From NCBI GenBank assembly GCA_963422465.1, contig OY730175.1, positions 558,001 through 622,000 of the forward strand: 64,000 nucleotides of DNA, in the 5' to 3' direction. This stretch comes from Lichina pygmaea. Lineage: Eukaryota > Ascomycota > Lichinomycetes > Lichinales > Lichinaceae. Below the pieces are notes generated by a model. The model was not told where the DNA came from and ran no database searches. It saw only the letters and a program-made list of their open reading frames with translations. Positions within the stretch are counted from its first letter, which is position 1, and every line of letters starts with the position of its first letter. The translations under genes and the position numbers were made by a program. Positions 32,168 to 43,442 of this stretch are shown here, in pieces.

Positions 32168-34582
32168 GAGTCGTCAGAAATAGGGATAGGCATCCCCGGC
32201 CCAACATGAGCTCGTCCACGACCCAAGATGAATATTCGACCCTGCAGAGGCTGTCGGACCAGTACCGACCCGAACCTTCTGTGAGTAGCAGTCCCCCCCC
32301 CCCCCCCCCCCCCCCCTCGCGTTCCGACGGCGATGGCGCCCGGCCTCCCCAGCCTGAACGTCTTCCTGCCTGGCTGTCTCGAGGGGGTCGTCTCGCGACA
32401 TTCGACCGTATCTCCCGGCCGAGCGGAAATCGTATCGATAGACGGTGATGCTACTCCATGCAAGACCCAGAGCGACGGAGATGAGCAAAGGAGCGGCGAG
32501 CGAATGAGAGGAGGACGAGGCCGGTGCAATGTGTGTGGCTCACGTGCTGATATCGACGTCGACCGGCATCTAGGGTCCACTCGTGGGCGAGCGTCAGTCG
32601 ACGGAAGCGATCGCGAACGAATATGCCGACGCCGACCCGATCTTCGTTCGCAAGACCGCCGTGAGTTTTGCGCTCGCATCGTCTCTCTTCGTCTCGGCGC
32701 TCTTCGTCCTCGGCTTTCAAGGCCGGTGCCCGAGCATCAAGGACGCTCACCGGCTGACGATGCTTCGACCCGTCAGGCCTTGCCTCAGAAGTACTCCCAC
32801 TACCGTCCCGTTCGCGGCGATGGCAACTGCGGTTGGCGAGGTGAGTTTCGGTCGTCGCGGCCACCGTCGAGCAAAGTCATGCCGTCGATTGCGGATCGTC
32901 GCGCCGGGATGCTGATCGAGACCCGGTCTGGGCAACAGCCGTCGGCTACAGCTACTTTGAGACGTTTGCCCTCCTCGGCGACCGCGGTCGAGTCCTGCAG
33001 GAGCTGGCCCGACTGAAGTCGATGAACAACCTGCTCAACCGGGCCGGCTTCCAGCCCCACCTGTACGAGGACTACGTCGACGTGACGTTCGAGCTCATGG
33101 CCATGATCGCCGGCGCGGCCTCTCCCGATTCGGCCGTGGCGACGTTGTCGCAGCGCTTCAGCGAGGACGACGTCTCGAACGCCGTCATCGCATATCTACG
33201 GGTACGTGCTCTGTCGTCCGTGCCGGTTTGGGTGTGTGACCACGGGATGACGACGACGACGGCGCCCTCAGCTGCTCACGAGCGCCTGGATGAAAGCGCA
33301 CGCGGACACGTACCAACCCTACGTCCCGGACGGCCTCGTCGACCGCTACTGCGCGACCCAGATCGAACCCTTCCAGGCCGAGATCGAACACGTCGGTCTC
33401 AAGGCGCTCATCGACGTCCTCATCAACCTGGCCGGCTTCGCCGTCGAGGTTCTGTATCTCGACCGCAGCGCCGGCTCCGAAGTCACCCGTCACCTGTTCG
33501 AGGCGCCGGCGATGGCGATGGCGATGGACGGCGGTCCGTCGTCCTCGACCCCGCCGACCATCTGCCTGCTGTACCGGCCGTAGGTCTTCTACGAGCTGCT
33601 CGACCCTTCGTCTCGCAGCTGCGCGCTGACAGGGCTCCCGCAGCGGCCATTACGACATCCTGTACCCGCTCCAGCAGGTGCAGGTCAACTTTGTGCCGAC
33701 GCTCTCGCCCTTTGGCGCCATCCACGGCGCCGGCATCTCCGGCACGGGCGGCGACGTCTTCGCCTCGATCCTGCACGACATCCCCGGCATCTCGGCCGTG
33801 TCGTTGCAGGCCGGCGGCATGGGCGTCCTCGGCGGGCTGTCTTCGCCGGTGAAGGTCCCGGATCCTTTTGCTGCTGCTGCCGCCGTCGCCGGCACCCCGA
33901 CCTCGCCCGTGCCGCCGTTGCTGCCCGACTCGTCCGGCCTGAGCATGAGCCCGGCTCCGCTCGAGCGCGATGCGTCGTCGTCCGTCGACACCGGCGCGCT
34001 TCTCGATGCCGCGGTTGGCTTCCGACCGTCCCGGTACGAGCTGCAGGCCGGGCTTCAGATGGCGCCGGCGCCGGCGTCGACCTCGACCTCGACCTCGACC
34101 TCGACCTCGACCTCGACATCGACATCGCAGACACAGACGCAACAACATTGGCAGACAACGTCGTTTAAAAAGTGAGTCTCTTTCCCATGTTTCCTTGTTC
34201 ACGATCCCTCTGGACACATTCACACTTGGCGTCTCTCCGGTCAGATCGTCGGCGACAACGGGCTAAGAGGTGGCATCCCAGCTCGCCCTTCAACCCGGCG
34301 CACTTTCAGAGCGAACAGTTCCAGCCGGAGATGTGGACGCCCGACAGCGAGGGATTCAAGATCGAGGCCTTGAAGAGTGCGACGGGCGTCGGTGGCAGCG
34401 GCAGCAGCAACGGCAGTGACAGCGTCAGCATGCAGCAGCAGCATTACCCACTACCACAGCCATACCCAAGCACGCCAACACAACAGTATCAACAACAACA
34501 GCAACAACAACGGGAGCAAAAGTTTTTTGAGGAGCAAAGTCTTGGGCGTCATCCGCAGCAGCAGCATCATCACTACCGGTGA
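31861..34582 (+). CDS. Otubain-type deubiquitinase (peptidase C65)
   Basis: Seven exons proposed: 31861-32280, 32574-32660, 32777-32840, 32939-33201, 33272-33579, 33644-34171 and 34270-34582, giving 660 aa. After a Pro/Ser-rich N-terminus comes GERQSTEAIANEYADADP, then the otubain core RGDGNCGWR with D184 and catalytic C187, VGYSYFE, and LLYRPGHYDILYP with catalytic H383. Otubains cleave (often Lys48-linked) polyubiquitin and can inhibit E2 enzymes. The tail is unusual: an ST dipeptide run encoded by TCGACC repeats (about 34080-34125), then QSEQFQPEMWTPDSE and a Gln-rich end. The last splice acceptor (34269) was chosen because it keeps that segment in frame; an earlier AG at 34242 would end the protein soon. 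Intron 1 contains a poly-C run. Confidence 0.85.
32293..32316. repeat. Poly-C tract, 24 bp, in otubain intron 1
   Basis: Uninterrupted C starting 12 bp after the 5' splice site on the coding strand. Confidence 0.9.
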
Positions 34583-35733
34583 CTGTTTAGGGTCTGGTTC
34601 TGGTCACGGTTCCGGTTCCGGTCATTCGGTTATCAAGCGCTTGTGTGTGAAGCTTGTGTGTGAAGCTTGTAAAGTGTGTCAAGTGTGTCAAGTGTGTGAA
34701 GCAAGAGACGCTGTGTGAAGCAACAAGGAATAAGCCAAGTCTCAGCACTCAGCATAGACTACGATACTAGGATTCTGGTATCGAGAACATTTCAATGTTG
34801 AACATGTTGCTTTGTGAGTGTACTTACTTACTTGCCTCACTGCATTATTCTTTCCTCAGCTGCCGCCATCTATCTTCATTCCTCCCGTGGTTTTTTTCCT
34901 TATCCTTCCTGTCTCTTCTCTTCTCTCTCTTCTCTGTTCTTCTTCTTTTCCTCTACTTTTACCATCCTCGCTCTTTCTCTACCTCTTTCATCTTTAGTTC
35001 TTTTATTTTCCTGCTAGATGTACGAGTGCTATCCGCCACTTCTACATTACTATCATGATCATACTCGAGTGCACACACCCAACTAAATACTGACTGACAC
35101 TGTCAAATATACAAGTACTCAAACATACACTTGAAGATATACATTCAGAACAAGTTCTCGGTGGTCAGGCAGCCATTGCAGTTTCTCGGTGACGCTACAG
35201 AAATCACAAGAGCTCTATGGAGTACGTACTACGTACAACTTCAGGGATCACAACTAGAGAAGTAGAGGAATCAGATGAGCACATCGGATTTCAGTTCGGT
35301 CGCTGTAGTGGGAAGTACATACATGTGCAAAGGTTGATTGTGTGGGGAATCTACTTATTCTATTGGTGTTCTCTATTGCATCGGTGTCGGACACTCTTCC
35401 AAGAACCAAGAGTAGTCCCGACTGTACGTTAGTACAAGTAGCTTGCGAGGGAAGTGAGGGGTACGGAGTACTACGTACTCCGTACATACATACGTACCTC
35501 CTCGGCACGGGGTAAGCATGATCTGCTTGTCACACTACAGTACGTTACGTACTCGTACGAGCACTGTACCGCACCGTACCCGCTGAGTAAGCGTACGTAC
35601 GGGGAAGTACGTACTCCGGTACGTAAGTACTCCGTACAGTACAGTCCGAGTATCGTACGGCTCTTAGAGTCGAGGGGTAACGTCGTATACAGCCTTTTGG
35701 CAACGCCCGCTCTCCTCTCATCGTCAGATCGCG
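34583..35733. other. Intergenic; GTAC-rich spacer
   Basis: No gene seen. It includes short GTGTGTCAA-type repeats (34640-34700), C/T-rich sequence (34850-34990), one copy of the short palindromic element (35411-35513) and dense GTACGT / GTACTCCGTAC motifs up to 35645. Confidence 0.5.
35411..35513 (+). repeat. Short palindromic dispersed element, copy A
   Basis: Shares CCCGAC, GCTTGCGAGGGA, a GTAC-rich palindromic core, GTACCTCC and GGCACGGGGTAAG in the same order with copies at 43104-43163 and 48063-48135 (the latter inverted). The core varies in length between copies. Confidence 0.6.
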
Positions 35734-36489
35734 ATGAGTACCACGACGATGAACGGCCCCTCGCCTCTCCCAGCATGCGTCGCGTCGCTCCGAAGCTCCC
35801 TGTCGCTGCTGGAGTCGTCGACCGCCATCGTCGGCGAGGGCGTGCAGGATTTTCAGCGCATGGGAGAAGTATTGGCCGTGACGAGGGTAGGTCCGATGGA
35901 CACCGACCATTACCCCCACCCCCCCCCCCCTCACCCCCCCTCCTCCCCCTGGGCCCCCTCCTCGGGCCCCCCGGGGCCCCCCTCTGGCGACGCAGTATCT
36001 TTACACACCACCGCCCAAACCCCCCCCTATACGCGCAAAGCCTTGCTGAACACCCTTTGCCTCTTTCGACAGCACTTTGAAGTCACGTCGGAATCGCAGC
36101 TGGTCGCGGCGCAGGAGCAGGTCCGCGGCGAGATCGAGCCCGAGGTGGCACGGCTGCTCGACCGCGTCGACGGCCATCTGGACCGTCTGGCTCGCCGCGA
36201 AGATGCCCTGATCGCGAGGACAGAGCTGCTGCAAGGCCGCGTCGGCGACGGCGCCGCCGCCGCCGCCAAGGCCGGCTCGAGTGCTCTGGGCAAGGCATGG
36301 GGAAAGGGAAAAGGGAAAGGGAACGCCACCGTCCCAACCGCCAGTGCGGAAACGCCGCGGGATCACAGAATCGAGGAGAGGTTGAGGGCGCTGCGACAGA
36401 AGAAGGAGAGGCTGGCTTTCGCGGTCGAGCGCCTGTCGTTGCAGGCCGGCCAGAGGGAAAGGCAGCTACGCAAGAGCATGGCGGGCTGA
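35734..36489 (+). CDS. SPC19: DASH/Dam1 complex subunit Spc19
   Basis: Two exons, 35734-35886 and 36073-36489, phase 0, giving 189 aa. The pattern is that of Spc19: an N-terminal LRSSLSLLESSTAIVGEGVQDFQRM segment, then HFEVTSESQL, EIEPEVARLLDRVDGHLDRLARREDAL, a low-complexity linker with GKG repeats, and a final LRALRQKKERLAFAVERLSLQAGQRERQLRKSM coiled coil. Spc19 is part of the ten-protein ring that couples kinetochores to microtubules in fungi. It converges with the Rav2/Rogdi gene; the stop codons are 81 bp apart. The intron is pyrimidine-rich. Confidence 0.85.
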   Translation: MSTTTMNGPSPLPACVASLRSSLSLLESSTAIVGEGVQDFQRMGEVLAVTRVGPMDTDHYPHPPPPHPPSSPWAPSSGPPGPPSGDAVSLHTTAQTPPYTRKALLNTLCLFRQHFEVTSESQLVAAQEQVRGEIEPEVARLLDRVDGHLDRLARREDALIARTELLQGRVGDGAAAAAKAGSSALGKAWGKGKGKGNATVPTASAETPRDHRIEERLRALRQKKERLAFAVERLSLQAGQRERQLRKSMAG

Positions 36490-36570
36490 GGTGCGTTGGT
36501 CATGGTGTTCCTTATCGTGAGTCCCAAGTCTGATATAATTACGGTGCGTAGGTACAGAGCTCCATCGTTC

Positions 36571-37721
36571 CTAGTACTCCTGGCCCATGACGGTGGCGAG
36601 ACATTGCGCCGCCTGAGCGACGGTGTGTTCAAGCGCGACCAGCTTGGTCATGGTGGCCATCAGGCTCGGGTCTTGGCTCTCGACGGCCACCTTCTCGCGT
36701 ACGCGGACTTCCTCGTCTCGATAGCGGAAGGTCTCTTCGGCCTCGTCGTGGTCGGGTTTCCTGGCGGCGCCGATGGCGACCGCGATCCGATCCCGGAAGC
36801 CCAGGGCCGATTCTTGGCTCGCCACGGCGACCAGCGTGCGCAGCTCGACGCGAAGAGCCGCTTCCGAGAGTGACAGGTGGAAGGAGAGATTTTCGGGGAG
36901 AGGCGGGTCGAAGAGCTGAGGGGTCAGCCGGCCGCAGAGGGGACTCCACCCGACCACGACAGGATGGAGGGAACGTACCCTGGGATCGATCGCGTCTTCG
37001 TGCCAGCTCCTTTTCATTCCGCTGCCTTTCAACTCGCGGACGGCGTCGCGGATGGTGTCCTGCAGCAGTCGGAGCTGGCCGGCGATGAAGGACGCGTTGT
37101 TGGGGTCGCCGGTCCAGGTGGAGACGTCGACGACGTCCAGCGACTGGTCGATGCCCTCGACGACCCGGACCAGCTCCGTCAGGACGACACTCGGCGGCGG
37201 GTCGGCGTTGGCCAGCGTCAGCCGGTACCAGGGTCCCCCTCTCGTCGGTGCCAGACCGGTCAGACGGAGTTGCATGTCCTGCCAACACGCTCAGCCGCCG
37301 GAGATTGAACACGTGACTGCGGTACGGCGGTCGACGAAGACGCACGAGACACGTACCGCCCTCACGACCCTCGTCCCGAGCCTCGTGACAAAACCTTTGA
37401 GCACGTCGGAGCGATGGGTCGAGACGACCAAGGTCGAGCCCGGCTCACGTGGCGCCAGCAGGGCCGCGCACTCTTCGAGGCCGACTCTGACGGCGGCGAA
37501 GCTCGCCTGCAGCGAGTGTAACAGCCAATCGAGCTCTCGCGACTAGAGTGACACCAATGAGCTTATAGATACGGTACATGCAGACGTCAAATGCTCTGAT
37601 GATGAAAGAAGGTGGCGCAGGGGGTCGGTGTGACGACATGTCCACTCCTGCTCACCCGTGACTTTCCCTCCTCGTCTCGAAGTTGGTCGGGCGGTAGGGC
37701 CGGGTAGACGGCGACCAACAT
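36571..37721 (-). CDS. RAV2: RAVE complex subunit Rav2 / Rogdi
   Basis: Four exons: 37721-37656, 37542-37357, 37278-36979 and 36915-36571, giving 298 aa. The joined start MLVAVYPALPPDQLRDEEGKSRSRELDWLLHSLQ is the usual fungal Rogdi N-terminus. It is followed by GLEECAALLAPREPGSTLVVSTHRSDVLKGFVTRLGTRVV, LTGLAPTRGGPWYRL and LFDPPLPENLSFHLSLSEAALRVELRTL. Rav2/Rogdi with Rav1 and Skp1 promotes reassembly of the V-ATPase V1 and Vo sectors. An upstream in-frame ATG at 37769 would add 16 residues, but the chosen start fits the family better. All introns have GT-AG borders. Confidence 0.88.
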
Positions 37722-39176
37722 GACTCCCACTTCTCTCTCCGAGGCAAGCTCGACCGAACACCCAAGCACCGTGGAGCTACGGCAAGGAAAGGCTAGTCCG
37801 ATGCTGCTCCTTTGTTCATTCGAGAACCGGACGTGGTCTATGCTGGAGGGACAGCTGAGGGACAGTTGCCGGTGGAGCTTCGAGAGAGATATGGCTGAGT
37901 CAGGACTGAGTCATCAAGACGGTCGAACACCAACACGAGGGAACAGACCTATACGTAACGTACTCTACCCTTGTTATAGGGAGAGAAGACATGGCAAGAT
38001 TCGTTGCCTAGTTCAAAGTTCGCTTCGAAGGCAGCACCTGTAGGCATCAATAGAAGGGTCCTTCAAGCTTGTTTTAGTGATTGCCTGGAGATGTTCTGGT
38101 AGCCTGGCCGTGGCGTCGTCACCGCTAACCTACGGAGCATTGCGGGGTGTGGCAGGGGGTACCTTTGCCGTGGGACATGGTGAGTACTGTAGAATCTGTG
38201 TGATTGAGAGAGCCAGAGCTATAGTACTAGAACTACCATCATCTCCAAGAGTGGAAGATGCAGAAGGGATAGTCTGTAAGCACGACGCGTAATACCGGTG
38301 CAGAGAAGCATGTGACTTACGTAGGAAGATATGACGTAGCTAGCAACGTTCGAGTAACTTAAGTAACGACAGCGTCAGAGCCTGTGGGATCAGGCGAAAT
38401 TGCTCGCCGTACCGGGAGTACAAACTCATTCGTACAGATAACCCTAAGGAAGGACTTCCTGTATCCGCTTACGTAACCTAGCAGCAGCCGGACCGACGAA
38501 AGCGGTGGCGATGGGTGCCTTCTCGTAAGAGATTTGAAGTCATGAGAAAATAGAGCGGCTCTCACACAAAAGTAATTCAACGGAACTACTTGCATTTTCT
38601 TGTTCTTCTACGGGGAGTGCGTGTAACGAGAGTCAGGAGCTCTTGTGTGTTGGGTCTTGATACTTTTGAGACGACTACGAGCTGCAGACCCCAGCCACTC
38701 GAGCTGGAATACGAAGTACAAAGAGACTTCTCCACATTTTCAGCTTCTTGCCGCGGCCAGACCGTCGAGGGTGCGTTACGTACGTGCAGTACGTAAACCG
38801 GTGACGAAAGATCGACCGTCTTCGCTCTTCTCTTACTCCTCCTCCTCCTCCTCCTACTTCTCTACGGGTCTTGGCTTGCCGCTTACAGCATACACAACTC
38901 CCCAGCGTGGATTTCTCCGCCGCACCGACCGCTTCAGCCGTCGTCGCCCGTTCCGAGGCCCGTTCATTCGACCCAACTGCTCTCGACCGACGCCCCGCGA
39001 CGGAGACACTCCCTCGTGCGCCTCACAACAGCAGGGCCTCGCCTCGCTTGGCCATCGCGTAGCCCTCGTCCCCCAAGTCCCTCGACCAGATCAATCGCGT
39101 TCGACCCGGGCAGTGTCGCATAGATTCCGGTGTCGCATCAGACACATCGTGCTGGTCACCCGGCCCAGGCGACACG
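37722..39176. other. Intergenic; no gene seen
   Basis: Promoter side of RAV2 and of the SUR7-type gene. Contains GTACGTACGTGCAGTACGT near 38775 and a CTCCTC run at 38837-38860. I see no coding signal. Confidence 0.5.
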
Positions 39177-40236
39177 ATGGCGGCCAGTAAGTGCCCTCTG
39201 ACGCAGCATCCGCAGATGCTCACCACCCGACGCGATGCGCATCGACGAGGCTGACCGCGCGCCCCCACAGGAGCCCCCCTCGCCCTCGTCTCGCTCGTCC
39301 TGACCGCCGGCGCATGCGTCTTTCTCTTCCTCGTCGTCTTGGCCGGCACGCGCGACCGGAGCCCGCTCGATCAGATCTACTTCCTGCGCGCCGACACGTC
39401 GGACATCTCTGGCGCGCCCGAGCAGGCGCGCTGGACGCTGTGGAACGTCTGCGCCGTCACCGACGATCGCAATGACTGCCCCAAGCCCCGTCCGGCCTAC
39501 CCCTTCGACCCGCGACGCAACTTTGACTCGGAAGAGAACATGCCGGATGGCTTCCTCGAGTGAGCAGTCTCGACCGCGGTTTGCCCGCACCTGCTACAAA
39601 CCGAACTGACTGCGAGCGCAGCACCGACAAGTACTACCTCATGAGCCGCTTCATGTTCGCCTTTATCATCATCGCCCTATTCTTCACCGTGCTGGCCCTC
39701 CTCAGCGGTCTTCTGGCCCTCGTCAGCCGGCTCGGCGGTGCGCTCGCGGGTCTTCTCTCGGGCATCGCGCTCTTCTTTCAAGCATGCTTTGCCGCGCTCA
39801 TGACGTGAGTCCTCACAGTCCATTTCTCCTTCCCTCTCTCTCTCTCTCTCTCTCTTCCGGCCCTACTCCGGTCCCCCGTTCTTCCCCCCCCCCCCACCCT
39901 CGTCATCACACCCAGCAGCACCCCGCCACCCGCCGTCATGCTGACAGTCTCCTTTCTCCTCCTCCTCCTTCCAGCGCCTTGTACGTCCTCGCACGCCGCC
40001 GCTTCCGAGACGACGACAAGGAAGCCCAACTCGGGCTCAGGGCATTCGCCTTCGTCTGGGCCGCCTTCGCGTGCTTGCTGCTGTCGACGCTCTTCTTCTG
40101 CGCCATCCTCGGCACCGGCCGAGACAAGAGCTCTCGTCGCAGCGGCCGCGGCTTCTTCGGCCGCAAGCGGAGCACGCGCGACCGCGGCAGCTTCGTCGAG
40201 AGCGAGAGCCAGCGTCGCGTCAAGGAAGAGTATTAA
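39177..40236 (+). CDS. SUR7/PalI-family four-helix membrane protein
   Basis: Four exons: 39177-39186 (only 10 nt), 39271-39559, 39622-39804 and 39975-40236, giving 247 aa. TM1 is near the N-terminus (ALVSLVLTAGACVFLFLVVLAG). An outside loop with paired Cys follows (LWNVCAVTDDRNDCP) and ends FLDTDKYYLMSRFMFAF. Then come two adjacent helices, LLALVSRLGG between them, a fourth helix AFAFVWAAFACLLLSTLFFCAIL, and a basic Ser/Arg tail. This is the SUR7/PalI layout: membrane-compartment/eisosome proteins or pH-signalling PalI relatives in the plasma membrane. The exact subfamily is not decided. Confidence 0.85.
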
Positions 40237-41459
40237 TAGGACGAGGACTATTGAAGCGTGCGTGGACTCTACTGGTCCATCTTTACATGGCCCATCTTTA
40301 CGCGGCCCATTTTGAAGGATTTCATCTTCGCGGGGCCCATCTTCGCGGGGCCCATCTTGAAGGACGCTCTCGACATTGCCGTCACGGAATATCATGACCA
40401 TGGCTTCCCAAGCATCCGTCAGGCTCTCTTGACTTTTTTAACTCTCCTGACTGTTTTGATATCAAGCATCAGCACCACTACCACCATTACCCCATCATGA
40501 CGCAAAAAAAAATTTTTATTAATCTGATCCTTTCATCTTGTTCAGCATCACCTTCCTCTCTGAATGGACAATCATGCTCTAGTAATTACTTCTAATGAAT
40601 TCTTTGTAATTTTATTTACGCGTGACTTCTTTCGTAATCTCCTTCTGAAATGGTCCCTTTCGTGATGTCTCCTCCTTTCATGATTTCTTCTGTCGTGAGA
40701 TGTACCTCTTCCATTGTTAGCTGTATGTACGGAGCGTGTATGTTCGGAGCATGCATGCATGTGTGTGTGGAATCAATCTCCTTCCTTTCCCCTTTTCCCT
40801 TTCCCCTCTTCTCTTCCCCTTGCCCCCCCCCCCCCCCCCCCCCCCGGGTCCTCCCGCAACATCCCGACTACCTTCATCCCCATCACTTTACTACCCACTT
40901 CGCTCTCATCTGATCCGATCCCCATGATATCGTTGTGGTGTTGTGTTGTCTGTGTTTGTCCGTGCCTTGTTGTGCGGCGTGGTGTCATGTTGTCTGTGTC
41001 GTGTCCCGTCTGTGCTGGATTATCCTGTCCTGCCCATGCATGGCCATGTTCCCCCTCTTCCGGCTCATCCTCGTACTTGAGCACTGTGTCTATCATGGTC
41101 TTCTTCGACATGTATGGTCGTTCGAACGAGTACTGTACTTTACATAGGTACATACGTACGGTCGATACTACCCATGGTTGCAGCACAGTACAGTACGGTA
41201 CAGCACGGTAGCTGATGGGTTGAACAGAGAGTCAAGAGGGAGAGCAGAAGAAGGAAGAAGCATAGGAGAAGGGTAGGCTTGGCCCTTGGCGCAAAGTCTG
41301 ACTTGATATAATTCCTCGTTGCTCTTTGTTCGTGACGTAGATGGAGCGCGCTCTGGCGGGTTACTGTTGTCAGGCCAGGGCCTGTTCTGCAATCCCTCTG
41401 CAGTCCCCCTTCGCTCCTTGAGTCGTGATCATCATCATCGTCATAGCGACCAAGCACGA
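40237..41459. other. Intergenic with tandem repeats and poly-C
   Basis: Just after the SUR7-type gene, 40270-40365 holds imperfect units around GGCCCATCTT, and 40823-40845 is a 23-bp poly-C tract. No gene seen. Confidence 0.5.
40823..40845. repeat. Poly-C tract, 23 bp
   Basis: Uninterrupted C on the plus strand in the spacer between the SUR7-type and SelK-type genes. Confidence 0.9.
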
Positions 41460-42102
41460 TCAAGTGCAGCTTCGACATTCAGGTTCTCGCACGTCGTCGA
41501 TTTTGCCCATACGCTTACCGCCTCCTGCGCCCCCTGGACCGCCACCTGGACCACCACCTCCTCCTCCTCCACCGCCACCACTACCACCACCCCAACCCCA
41601 GGTCCATCTACTCGGCCTACCTCCGCCCACACGTCGGGCAGCATGGGATGACGATGATGGTCGCCATTGCTCTCTGTTGCGGACGTTGAACGAGGAGCGC
41701 TCGGCGGCGGAGTACGGGTCCAGCTGGATGGTTCGAGAGTCAGCGCATGCGGAGAGGCGATGGCGATGGGCGAAAGGGTTCTAAGAAAGGCCAAAGAAGT
41801 AGATCTCGACGAGGCTTCTGCAGGCCTCGAGAAAGCCGACCAGGACTTGATGGCGCAAGGTGAATGCTCACCGAGAACAACGACACGACGTAGAGGCCTA
41901 GAAAGATGTACGCCTGCGTGAAGAAATGCTTGATCTGGGTAGTCAACGGAGGACTGCAGCGGTAGTCAGCCTTGCGCATCGATCTCCGTGAGAGAATGTT
42001 GCCATGGTCGCAGACAAGAGGCGCAAGCGTCGGCATCTCAGAGACTTACCTGCTCAAGACACGTCCTTGGGAGATGTAGGGCTTTGGAGCTGGGCTGGAC
42101 AT
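41460..42102 (-). CDS. Selenoprotein-K-like (SelK/SelG) small ER membrane protein, cysteine form
   Basis: Three exons: 42102-42050, 41953-41872 and 41723-41460, giving 132 aa. The start MSSPAPKPYISQGRVLSR matches the SelK opening (tyrosine-isoleucine-serine-x-glycine-x-valine-leucine). One helix follows (FFTQAYIFLGLYVVSLFS), then LDPYSAAERSSFNVRNREQW, a Gly/Pro-rich tract and KRMGKIDDVREP, equivalent to the RMGRI-type motif of SelK. The C-terminus is ECRSCT, a CxxC, where animal SelK has selenocysteine close to its end. SelK acts in ER quality control and palmitoylation in animals; the fungal role is unknown. The TGA at 41460-41462 is read as a normal stop. Confidence 0.7.
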
Positions 42103-43442
42103 TGTTGCTATCCAGGCAGTGTTCGTGGTAGGACGAAGTACGTACCGTATGATTACTCTCGCAGTTCAAACTTGATGACTAATCACCCATGTCGCCATTG
42201 CGAGAGGGGACACTGCTACAGTTATTTCTGAAGACCGACCTCGTCCGGAGCCACGTACGTACAGTACTACACAAGTACTTGTAGTACAAGTATAGAGACA
42301 CCAACAACAGTAAAACCCAAGTATGACACGAGGTCATTCCTACACTTTGAAGGCTGAGACAACCCAATTCGTAATCACGAAACAGAGCCAGAGGAGGGAT
42401 CACGGGGACAACAAAAGCCATGGGTGAGCAGTCAGGCCCCTGGCCACATCAACAATTGTGGTTCCTGCATTCATCTGCTCCTGAGCATCTTATCGTCATC
42501 GTGGCCAGTGCCGCTATGGGGCACACCTTTTGATCCAGTCTCACAGCCGTTCTGCTTGTCCTTGCTGTCTCCCTGGTCGTGCTTTCAGATGCTGAAATAT
42601 TGCTACAGGACATACAGAGCTGTCCCCCCAGGACAACATCTTGAGAATGTGGACAGTTGTTTGTGAATGTGAAGTATGTATATAATATGTATGGAATTAC
42701 ACCCTGTACGTTCATTGTGTACACTCCACACCTCGGAGCAAGCTCAGGAGAGATCTGCCAGACTGTCTTTAAGTGTCAGGAGTGACCCCACATGCAGGTC
42801 ATGTATGGGTCATCTAACAACCTTGGATCATACAATCTTCTAGCTAAACTATAGCTCAATGGAAGAATACTCAGATATCTGTAGCAACTACCGGTACGTT
42901 ACGTACCACAACTTCTCAGTAATACTACAAAGATTGAGACAAGTCTACAAGCTTAGTGACGATAGTGCAGGTGTGAAGGAATTAGATAGGCCGATAAGAT
43001 TCACTACTTTGTCATAGTGTTATGATGTTGTAGAAGTGCAAAGTTGATTCTGATGGAAAAGGCTGGGACTGTTGAGGTGGCGGATATTCTTACGAAGTAA
43101 GAGTGTCCCGACCTTGCTTGCGAGGGAGTGGGAGGTACCACAGTACCTCCAAGGCACTGGTAAGTTTGATCGTACTCTTTGCAGTCAAACAATATCAATA
43201 GGCCATCTCGATTGGTTTCTATGGTCAGGACCTTTTCGAAGGGGATTGTTCCAACTGTTTCAACCACCATACTCTCCACCAGCCACTGTTCCATAATGCA
43301 CATGCTTCGCTCTCCAAGCACACCTTTTGACCACCAAATAACAAATGCACTCAACCCTAGAGAGCTCTTCTCCACACTGATCATTGACCGACGACTGACC
43401 AACAGCAAGTGAGAAAGAGATGATGAGGAAACTGATCGCACA
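42103..43442. other. Intergenic; one palindromic dispersed element (43104-43163)
   Basis: No gene seen. 42250-42300 has GTACGTACAGTACTACACAAGTACTTG-type inverted pieces. Copy C of the short palindromic element lies at 43104-43163. Confidence 0.45.
43104..43163 (+). repeat. Short palindromic dispersed element, copy C
   Basis: Order of blocks as in copy A: GTCCCGAC, GCTTGCGAGGGAGT, GGAGGTAC and GTACCTCC forming a hairpin stem, then AAGGCAC and GGTAAG. This is the shortest copy, with only four bases between the stem arms. Confidence 0.65.

Noticed and set aside
34172-34242. Short otubain ending soon after an AG at 34242
   Set aside because: That acceptor leads to a stop after seven codons and drops the protein-like FNPAHFQSEQFQPEMWTPDSE segment, so the 34269 acceptor was preferred, with reservations.
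41460-41462. Reading the SelK-like TGA as selenocysteine
   Set aside because: The gene already has cysteines near its end, sequence after the TGA is not SelK-like, and Dikarya generally lack the selenocysteine machinery.
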